NCBI GenBank assembly: GCA_029204225.1
Contig: CM055095.1
Location: forward strand, 37,068,597-37,132,596
Direction: 5' to 3'
DNA length: 64,000 bases
Source of the DNA: Diphasiastrum complanatum
Taxonomy: Eukaryota > Streptophyta > Lycopodiopsida > Lycopodiales > Lycopodiaceae
In this document: positions 55,578 to 64,000 of the stretch, in pieces
Position numbering within the stretch: the stretch's first letter is position 1
How the letters are laid out: every line of letters starts with the position of its first letter
Notes under the pieces: model-generated
Told to the model about the DNA's origin: nothing
Database searches by the model: none
Seen by the model: the letters and a program-made list of their open reading frames with translations, nothing else
Program-made: the position numbers and the translations under genes

Positions 55578-55974
55578 TATCAGTGCTTATATAAGGCTGA
55601 AACAAATGGTTTTATGTGCATACCTGTGCAGACGCTTATATATTCCGTTAAAAGATAAGAAAAAATTAATGTACTATTTCACCAAAGGGGTCAACAACAC
55701 AAAGCTTTCAGAGCTTTTCATTCATTTAGTTGAGAGGCCTGGCAGAGGAGACTCACGATTCAAAGTTCAAGGAAGATTGCTTGTTGATCAACCAGATGAC
55801 AATCGAGAAGAAGATTTTGTGAATATACTTGTAAAGGAGACGAATAAGTCTCGTTCTATTTTCATTCTGAATGAGACTATGATAAAGATCCGACTTTGTC
55901 AGGACGAGGCCATCAAAGCCTATTTTGATAAAACTCTAGTTACTTTGGTGAGTAATTGTAAAATATATTTTTAA
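55578..55974 (+). pseudogene. primer-site-like word followed by an unassigned ORF
   Basis: TGGTATCAGTGCTTAT at 55578 is close to the initiator-Met tRNA primer site (TGGTATCAGAGC). A 122-codon open frame begins 28 bp later (55606-55974), with KKKLMYYFTKGVNNTKLSEL, RFKVQGRLLVDQ and NILVKETNKSRSIFIL. That is the layout of a retroelement leader and Gag, but no Gag motif is recognisable. The frame ends shortly before the GA tract. Confidence 0.3.
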
Positions 55975-56007
55975 TCATGTTTGTTTCATGCTTAGCATAA
56001 ATTTTAG

Positions 56008-56405
<398 letters not shown>

Positions 56406-57250
56406 AGGGAGTCGTATCTCACCAAAAGTCTAAAGTAACACTAATAGAGAAAAGGTGAAGTGTTACCCTGAATGTTATATTAGAATGATATAATATCCAC
56501 GGTATAAGGACACTGTAAAGGAAAGATGTCATTAAAACAGAGTAAGAGACTACTAGTGTTTATACTAGGTAGTAGGGCAGATCCGTGCCATTCCTTACTA
56601 TAAACTATGATTCTTATGCATATCCATGCTGTCTAATACTGGAGTTCTTACTGTTACTTTTAGTGACCAAATCTTAATTCTAGGTATTTTCGTTTGATTT
56701 GAGTGTGGTCTTATGTCATTACTTACTTTCGAACAAGGGAAGTCGAAAAGTGGAAAGAAAGAAAGAATAAAGTTATGTAGAGTGAACGTATATCATAGTC
56801 TTTATGGAACCAAAGCCACCATGCTTACCGAAGTTGTGCAGAGTAAATTTAAACTCAAAAGGTGTACCTGAATAGTTGTAGACGTAGCTTCTTGAGAGGC
56901 AGCCATAGTAGTTTTTTAAAAACTAACTGAGTTCTTACTCTTTTAGAACATAAGAAAGTCAAGAAACCGTGAAGTGAGCGTATTGCTTTGAAAAGTTATG
57001 CAGAAAGCGCTTTACACGACATCTTATGATTATGTAAGTTAACTTACAACGCAGAGATCCAGTTGGTTGCATACCTTTCAGTAATGAGTAGTCGGTTCAA
57101 GAAAGAACCAAGTAGTATTCTGACGAAGCTGGAGTAGTATGAGAAAGCTACAAGCTGAGATATCATTGGCTTCATACTATGATCACAGAATCTATGAATA
57201 TTTGTAAAGAGAGCACATAAGTAAGAGTTATGCATGTATGTGCCCATCCT
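56406..57250. other. gene-free stretch
   Basis: No open frame with a recognisable motif. The sequence leads directly into the hairpin array. Confidence 0.5.
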
Positions 57251-57757
57251 TCCATCACTGGTTGGAGGGGGCTAAAGAAATGAAAAATTCTATGAACAGA
57301 TAGCACAAGTTCATGGTCCATCGCTGGACAATTAGCCATGCATGACTACATAGTATTATCAACTGAAGAGGAGACCATCCTCCTGTCCATCGCTGGAATA
57401 GATTCGATGTTAAAATGTGAGTTTATCATGCCTATGCAATCCATCGCTGGAAAGCACAAAGCATTATTGATATATCTTCTTCTTATGAGCAAATATCTGC
57501 GATCTGTCCATCACTGGACAACGCTCATTCCTACTCAAAAAAAATGTGAAGCATGTGTAGGAGTGAGACAGCCTCCATCGCTGCTCACTGAGCCATAAGG
57601 AGTAAGCAAAAAGCATGGAAAAATTGTGGTTACATCATTACTATCACCTACGATTTCAGAGAATTATCACATACTTTGAAAATTGTCCATCGCTGCCCAT
57701 TGAGGCAGGGTGGACGGTTTCAAAAAACCAAAAGTGACATTGCTGTCCATCGCTGGA
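57251..57757 (+). repeat. array of eight TCCATCGCTGGA hairpin motifs
   Basis: The 12-mer TCCATC(G/A)CTG(G/C)(A/T/C), or a one- to two-base variant, starts at 57251, 57317, 57386, 57440, 57507, 57574, 57686 and 57746. Spacing is 66, 69, 54, 67, 67, 112 and 60 bp; the 112-bp gap is about two units. The sequence between motifs is not repeated. Five motifs are preceded by TG and the best read GTCCA-TCGC-TGGAC, a 5-bp stem with a 4-base loop. It is not a CRISPR (repeats too short, plant setting). It lies 0.7 kb beyond the 3' LTR edge of copia E and could be part of that LTR. Confidence 0.85.
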
Positions 57758-58436
57758 CCTCAGTGTATTCTTGCCCTATCACAACCTTAACATGGTTTAG
57801 AAAGATGAGTGGCATATCAAAGCCGATCATTATTACGGCAACCTCCTTCGGAAAGTAGAGTAAATGTAAACATAATGTAAGAGAGAAGAAAATACATACC
57901 GTAAGTTGTCAGATCGCTGATCCATATGTGGGTAGGGCGCACTTTCAGCGAGTATCAGAGGAGCAGAGTTCTTCACCGGTGTTGTAAAACAAAAATGGTT
58001 GAGAAGAGCATGTACTTATAGACTTTGTAGTGTTGGTCTTAAGATAACCGTAGAGTTAACCACACGGTTTTTGGTGGTATCTTGGCGGTGCGTTGATGGT
58101 ACTTTATAGTTTTGCATCCGATGGGTTGCACCCGATAGTCAAATCCGATGAGGTTGCATCCGACGTTCCTACAGATTGTGAAAGAAAAATAATTCATTTC
58201 TGCAGATTGCTTTGTGATTTGTTGAAGCCGTTGAAGATGGCCAGGTCTCCAGTGTTCTTTAGATACTTGACATTCGAATGTAGAATAGAAAACATAATTG
58301 GTTATCCTTTGATCTGTTTTTGAATTGCTGCGCATAATGAGTGGTTTTGTAGGTGCTGCAATCTGCGTCAAGATCATGACAAAAATATGCATAGTAGGAA
58401 AGCGAAATTACAAATTTCCAGGAGTAAACTGTGAGC
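57758..58436 (-). other. probable 3' LTR region of copia E
   Basis: Lies to the left of the LTR edge at 58449. Related CCGATGGGTTGCACCCGATA and CCGATGAGGTTGCATCCGA words repeat at 58110-58165. The outer LTR edge could not be placed. Confidence 0.4.
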
Positions 58437-60300
58437 TTAATTCTCAACAGTCCCCCTTAGATCACGGTTGGTGCCTTGAGTATCTTTGTCAGGTTTAGCA
58501 TGCTGGAAACTTTCTGATGCTTGATCTTGGAAAAGAGCTTTAGTGAAGATGTCTGCTACCATTTCAGATGTGGAGCAATATTGAAGAGTCACTTCTCCTG
58601 AGAAAGCCTTTTTCCGAATGAAATGATATTGGATTTCGATGTGCTTTGACTTGCCATGAAATCTGGGATTCAAAGACAGTGAAATACAGCTCATGTTATT
58701 ACATAAAATGGTCGTAGCATTGAACTGAGTGAGATGTAAATCATGAAGTAATGATCTAATCCATATAGCTTTTTTGGAAGCTTTACATGCTATGATGTAT
58801 TCTACTTTGGTTGAAGAAAGACCGATTTCTGCTTTCTTGAATTTCATGAAACTGGTCCCCCTGCCAAAAAGAAACAAAACCCAAAAGTGGATTTTCTGGT
58901 TGAGACATTTCCTCCCCAATCTGAGTCGGAGTAGCATCGAAGGACCATAGAGTCGATAACATTTCCATCATAGCATAAAATGTGATCTAGACTCCCTTGA
59001 ATATATTTCATCACTATCTTCAATGCTTTCCAATGTAAGATCCTAGGATTAGACATGAATTGAGTCAACATGCTAATAGTGTATGCCAAATCTAGTCTAG
59101 TGCACAACAGTGCATACATTAAAGATCCTATAAGTGAATGATAAGGATACTTGGACAGTTCAAGTATCTCACTTTTGGTATCTACATAGGAAGGTTTAGT
59201 CAATACCATAGCTGGATCCATTGGTGTATCAATCAGTTTGCAATCAAACATGTGAAATTTTTTGAGAATGCTCTCTAGATATCTTTGCCAGCTAAGATAG
59301 ACTTTCTTATGCAATCTATCTCTAGTGATGTGTATTCCTAATAATGACTGAAGAGTGCCTAGATCAGTCATGTCAAACTCTTTTGACTAATCACTCTTAG
59401 TAGTGTGCAGCAATGATGTGTCATTAGAAAAAATAAATGCATCATTTACGTATAGAGCTATATGCATTGGATTGACACCTATGAATTTGGAATGAACATT
59501 ACGGTCAGCTAAATTGTTTGCAAATCCTAATTGAATGAGATAAGCGTTGATTCTTTCGAACCAAGCTTTTGCGGCCTGTTTCAAGCCATAGATTGTTTGT
59601 GCAGTTTGCACACTTTGTGCTCTTGGCCTTTGACTTCGAATCCTTCCAATTGAAAGATATACAGCTCCTCTTCGACATTGCCATTGAGAAAGGTTGTCTT
59701 GACATCCATTTGATGCATCTTGAGGTCTTCCACCACTACTAGTGCAATGAAATTTTTGATTGACAACAAGACTGAAGATTAATTGATAATTAACTCCTTG
59801 GAATTGAGTGAATCCTTTAGCCACTAGCCATGCTTTCCATTTTTCAATGGAACCATCAGAGTTGATCTTCTTCTTCAAGATCCACTTCGTATCAATAACT
59901 CTCTTGTGAGTGGGAAGTCAACCAATGTCCAGGTTTGGTTCGTCAAAAGTGAGTTGTACTCGCTTTCCATAGCTTCTTGCCACTTCATAGCATCCTTGGA
60001 GTTAGTTGCTTTGGCCAAGGTCTCTGGAACTTCCTCTACCTCTCAAGAACTGTTCGAGTTCTCAAGGATCTTCGAACATCATGTTGATCAAATTGGAATG
60101 GTATCTCTTCTTGAATTTGTCTAGATTTGCTCCAGCTAGCTTGGTGACAGGTGTTTTCAGTTGCTCAACATCTATAGCTATAGCTACAGGTTCTACAAAA
60201 GAGACATCATGAGTGGAAGTTTCTATGTTGTGTAAAATAGGATGAAATGACACAACATCATCTATAAATGTTTGTTTGAAGTCGTAGAATGTATCTTATT
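58437..60300 (-). pseudogene. copia element E: linker, RT and RNase H
   Basis: Minus strand. The linker is at 60253-60062. The polymerase has WKAWLVAKGFTQFQGVNYQL (59840-59780), IYGLKQAAKAWFERINAYLI, then ALYVNDAFIFSND, where the catalytic YVDD has become YVND. After a shift it continues MTDLGTLQSLLGIHITRD, RYLESILKKFHMFDC, SLMYALLCTRLDLAYTISML and YSDSDWGGNVSTRKSTFGF. RNase H has LSSTKVEYIIACKASKKAIW, HGKSKHIEIQYHFIRKKAF and MVADIFTKALF. It ends near TAAGGGGGAC, the polypurine tract, before TGTTGAGAATTAAGC at 58449. Frameshifts and the YVND change show that it is inactive. Integrase and Gag are lost beyond 60.4 kb. Confidence 0.87.
58446..58460 (-). other. polypurine tract and LTR edge of copia E
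   Basis: The minus strand reads CTAAGGGGGAC directly before TGTTGAGAATTAAGC, a typical copia LTR start. Confidence 0.75.
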
Positions 60301-60429
60301 TGAAGATTACATCCCTTGAAAAAAAATGCTTCATTGGTGGATGGATCATAAACTTTATAAGCTTTATATTCATCAGGATAGTGGTGGGTTACATTGACCT
60401 GTAAGCCAGTTTTTGGTGGAACTTTGGTA

Positions 60430-63400
60430 TTGTTGTTTTTGGGTCAAGCTATAATAATCGGTCTGATTTTTTTTCTAAGCCGATCTTGACAAAACGATGG
60501 TAGTGGGGTAGGTCTCAGGCATGTACCCCCAGTAAAGGGATTTGATTCCTAGGTACGATGCTATTTAACCACTTATTGATACCCTAGTAAGTTGAGTTAA
60601 ATGGTGTTTTTGATTCTTCCTTTTGGACTCGGTGAAGCACTGATAGGCTTATTCTAAATGATAACCAAGAGTATTGAATATCGTAAAAGAGTACCCAAAA
60701 ACAAATTTTATGGATTTTTTATTAGTCCAGACAACTTTAACGAAGTAATACTTAAGCTAGTGTATAGTAAAAAGGAAGCAGCCTAGCATTTACTAGTGTC
60801 AAAAGAGTTTTCGATGCCTTTGTTGATAACTTTTTTGGGTGATCAGAAAATCTAAGGGAGGAAGAAAATGTGACACATAAGTGGGTAAATGTGATTGTGA
60901 TATGTAATTTGGATTGAAAAAATAATCCATGTAAGAAAATTGCATAGCACCGGTCTATTGAATTCATTAAGTTGAATTTATTTTGAATTATATCTATAGG
61001 ACCATGAGTTGACCCTATTTGTTATTGGAAATTGTAACTTTGGAATGAGAATGATACTTGGTTCACATTTTTACTGTAAAGAGCCTTATTTGTAAGAGTT
61101 GGAACTCTCATATGCTAGGAATTTGGGGATGATAGTATCAACCAGTTGGGTTGTTTATGTGACTGTAAAACCATGTGCAAATTCTTGTTAAATCACAATT
61201 TTGTTAATGGATTATTGCGATCTATTAGGAACAAATATGGGGGTACTCCAGTACTTGGTGGAATAGATATGTGCATATCTGGTATTGGAAATCCAGATAG
61301 AGTTTTTAGATCTCTAGATTATCGGTTATGGCGGTTAAGGATCTTCTTGAAGGAATGAAATTCCTTGTTCCATTTCGGATATAGATATCGGATATCTATT
61401 AAAATATACGTCAATGTTTTGAATTCTTAATGGTTCCTTTTGGTTTTTGATGAATACACTGGGGTTATTTCAACTGTTTATGAACGAGGGGTTTCTCCTA
61501 GTGGTATTCTTAGATGATATTGTCGTCTACAGTGAAAAGCTTAGGAAATGGATAATTCAATGGTAGGAAGTATTTTTTGGAAATGGTTGAAGATCGAATC
61601 CTATATTTGGTTATAGGATGGTTAGATAATCTTTTTTGATTTTCTGATGATCGGATCTAAAAGTAAAGAACTTTCTTAGAGAGAAAATTGATGGTATGGG
61701 ACGTCAATGATTTCAAAGGAAAATTTTTGTGTGAGAATGATCTGTAGGCCAGTGGTTAGTATTTACATTATTAGTAGTGCTAACAGTTGAAACCATTGGT
61801 TAAACTTGTTTAGGGCATTATGAGATATAGATCCGGATCCCTAAATGGTATCTCATAAATTCCAAATCGGAAACCTTTAAAAGCTATTTCTCTTTTAATT
61901 TAAATCTTTGCTTTTTAGAAATTTCTTAAATACAAAACAATTGGATTGAGATTCATATAATTCCTTCCAGTGTAGAACAAAGTTCTGAAGAATTGTTAAA
62001 GTTATATGAATTTATGCTTCTATTTCAATTTTGTGAATATAGCTCAGAATCAATTGATATTTTCAATCGATTAAATGGTATTTAGACTTCATGAACGCAA
62101 ATAATTATCTCTATTTGATAGTTGATTATTGAGAGTAATGTTTCTATCACTCGGGATAAGATATTGTATGATATTTTATGAGGAAAAAGTCCAGTTTGTA
62201 ATAGTATTGAATACTCATTACTGACTTTTTCGAATATTTGATATCTTATACATTTTATCTTGGGAACTTTTGATCGAAATTATGAAAAAAAAATTATTAG
62301 GGGGAGAAGAAAATGATAGGAATAAGACTTTCATGGGATCAACCAGTTGCATAGATTTCTTTGGTGGAATCCAGTATGTGTGCAGTGGTAGAACTATCTA
62401 GTGGGAATAGAGGAAATCTCTAGTGATTGTTTTGAATAATCTGGAAGTAGAGGAGTTTTAGAAATGTTGAGTTGTTAGATATTCATGATTATGAATAGTG
62501 GTGGTAAGATTGATTTAAGATTCCGCTGATTGGATCAGATGGAATAAAGTTTTAATCTTAACCTTATGTCCAAAGATGTCTGTATAAGTCAGCCTAATCT
62601 TGGTTTGTGCACTAAGATCTGAAGTAGTTTGATTGGATGAAGAAATTGTGTTGGTAAGAGATTGTGTGGATCTCACAGACATTTTCATTAAGTAATTGCT
62701 TACTTATGAGAAAACTGCTTACCTTACAAATTGTAGTCTATAAGTGCTTGTGTGCAAAGTTCAGTCTATATCTCCAGATTTATAGGAGACAGATAACTCT
62801 ATTAAGATATAGATAGTTGCTGATTTTTGGCAATGGTGCTAGAAATGGGGCTATTAACTCATTAAAGCTAAGAATATTTGTACCAAGAAGCATTATTTTC
62901 TACAAGAAATTGAAATGGAATTTCTTCAGCTTTCAGATTTGATTTCTGAAATAAAGTAAATCGCCCCGTGTTTCATATAATTGAGATTACATGAAGGTGA
63001 TGAACTCTTCTTTTGGATAAGATCAACCCATTTGGAAGATTTATAGCTTAGTTTATCTTTGGAAATTTGAGCTAGTATTCATGAGTAGAGGCAAACAATT
63101 TAAAAATTGTTGCATCTCTGAGTACTTATTCAGATGAAAAGATTAGACTAAGAATAATGATTCATGGAAAAAACTTGAAAGCTTAAGGAATAGTTTCATG
63201 TTTTCTTTTTCCCGTTCTGAGGACAGAACCTGTTTTAAGGGAGGAAGAATGTTACGACCATATTCAACTAAGGACATGGAATAGTCCTAATATGGTAGAC
63301 CGGCCCTCCAGTGCTCGAGATTATTGGTCACGCCTAGATTTTATTCCACGTCGAGGCCTGTTGGTGACTAATGACCTTGAGAGGACCCAGACACTCTAAT

Positions 63401-63736
63401 TGAGACATATGGAGTAGTGCATGTACTTGTGATTGATATAGGCAGGAGGGATGCATGAAGAGCTGTGACCTATTTATAGTTGACTTGCATGGAGATTGCA
63501 TGGGCTCATGCATAGGATCCTACTCTCTATATATTGAGGTAGTGATTATTCCGTCGACGACTTTGGTCTAGGTTACCAGTTGAGTTCTTCTCCTCTTGCT
63601 CACATGGCATGGGTTGGGGGCTAGATCCAAGAGGATTCTCCAAGAGAGATCTAGGATTGGTTGGGTGGTTTTGCTCCATAGTCTCTCTTGTGTTTCCCTA
63701 TCCTCATCTTAGGGGTTTTCCCTAGTAGTCTTTACA
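60430..63736 (+). mobile_element. decayed Ty3/gypsy element D2
   Basis: The plus strand holds reverse transcriptase fragments in broken frames: RVFRSLDYRLWRLRIF at 61300-61350 (family VFSKIDLKSGYWQIRI) and LFQLFMNEGF then VVFLDDIVVYSEK at 61465-61545 (catalytic LDDI). The remaining 1.7 kb up to the LTR is AT-rich and shows no readable RNase H or integrase. It ends with the purine tract TTTTAAGGGAGGAAGAA and the 3' LTR. The left border near 60430 is where copia E stops. A 5' LTR is not seen. Confidence 0.65.
63250..63736 (+). repeat. 3' LTR of element D2
   Basis: TGTTACGACCATATTC ... GTAGTCTTTACA, 487 bp, preceded by the purine tract at 63233-63249. It is homologous to 14534-15006 in reverse complement. 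Confidence 0.87.
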
Positions 63737-63974
63737 ACTAGTCCATGAAATTTGCAAAAATCCGCTCGCTAACTCTTTTATATATCTACATGTTTTGTTA
63801 GAAAATGTCGAGTTAAAATATTCACAGGAAGATTAGGAGCTTTGAAAGTTGTAGCTTTTTATGGCATATTATAATAATTTGCATCCATTAGCACAATATA
63901 GCTTCAAAAAAATTTGCAAATAAGTTTGAGGAGGAGACATAACTAATGAAAATTGGTGACCTCTCCATTGTGCC

Positions 63975-64000
63975 ATTCTTTGGTCCCAAGTTCGAACCTC
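63975..64000 (+). repeat. start of another tRNA-SINE unit at the window edge
   Basis: TTCTTTGGTCCCAAGTTCGA then ACCTC equals the B-box part of the units at 11.4-11.8 kb. The rest lies outside the window. Confidence 0.6.

Noticed and set aside
55606-55974. Intact retroelement Gag
   Set aside because: Position after a primer-like site is suggestive, but no Gag motif is visible; kept only as an unassigned frame.
57251-57757. CRISPR array
   Set aside because: Repeats are only 12 bp and imperfect, there are no cas genes, and the setting is plant nuclear DNA.

Overview
This window reads as nuclear DNA of a land plant. It is AT-rich, has very long introns and gene-free stretches, and is packed with decayed Ty1/copia and Ty3/gypsy retrotransposons, a hAT transposase remnant, a tRNA-derived SINE family and unusually long (GA)n tracts. 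The only intact host gene I can build is a six-exon OSCA3/ERD4-like channel gene. Repeat content, long introns and GA tracts would suit a large-genome seedless plant such as a fern, but that is inference; no single feature proves the lineage.

Layout, left to right. 0.2-0.9 kb: Ty3/gypsy reverse transcriptase remnant (+). 1.5-2.6 kb: unrecognised frameshifted ORF (-), followed by a TRIM-like miniature LTR element (2.6-3.3 kb). 3.7-10.9 kb: Ty3/gypsy element A (-) with Gag, protease, RNase H, integrase and a third ORF before its 3' LTR; the reverse transcriptase core is deleted and a 73-bp palindromic sequence sits at the junction. 11.4-11.8 kb: four tandem tRNA-SINE units. 13.2-24.5 kb: a composite. 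Copia element C (-) is split by an LTR element (D1, 14.5-about 20.1 kb) and by a Ty3/gypsy pol segment (B, 21.1-24.1 kb); a 212-bp GA tract lies inside its RNase H domain. 24.5-31.8 kb: mostly gene-free, with GC-rich palindromic islands and duplicated blocks. 31.8-32.2 kb: a divergent histone H3-like sequence (-). 32.7-36.3 kb: scrambled copia fragments on both strands, with an embedded pseudogene copy of OSCA exon 2. 36.4-38.4 kb: 3' end of a second copy of gypsy A, carrying the same third ORF.

40.8-49.0 kb holds the OSCA3/ERD4-like gene (-). Its six exons join without a break into 722 residues, all with GT-AG boundaries, and its 4.5-kb third intron contains tandem duplications and old repeats. 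50.2-52.2 kb: hAT-transposase-derived gene remnant (+), preceded by a second copy of the small palindrome seen at 7.8 kb. 53.7-54.7 kb: another unrecognised ORF pair (-). 54.8-56.4 kb: direct repeats with a GA tract at the same edge. 57.25-57.76 kb: an array of eight small hairpin motifs about 54-69 bp apart with unique sequence between them. 58.4-60.4 kb: copia element E (-). 60.4-63.7 kb: decayed gypsy element D2 (+), whose 3' LTR is the same family as D1 but in opposite orientation.

The genes do not form a pathway. The story is one functional host gene set in nested, rearranged and partly chimeric retrotransposons. The best leads are the hairpin array, the histone H3-like sequence, the conserved third ORF of the gypsy family, the mobile mini-palindrome and the two unrecognised ORFs.
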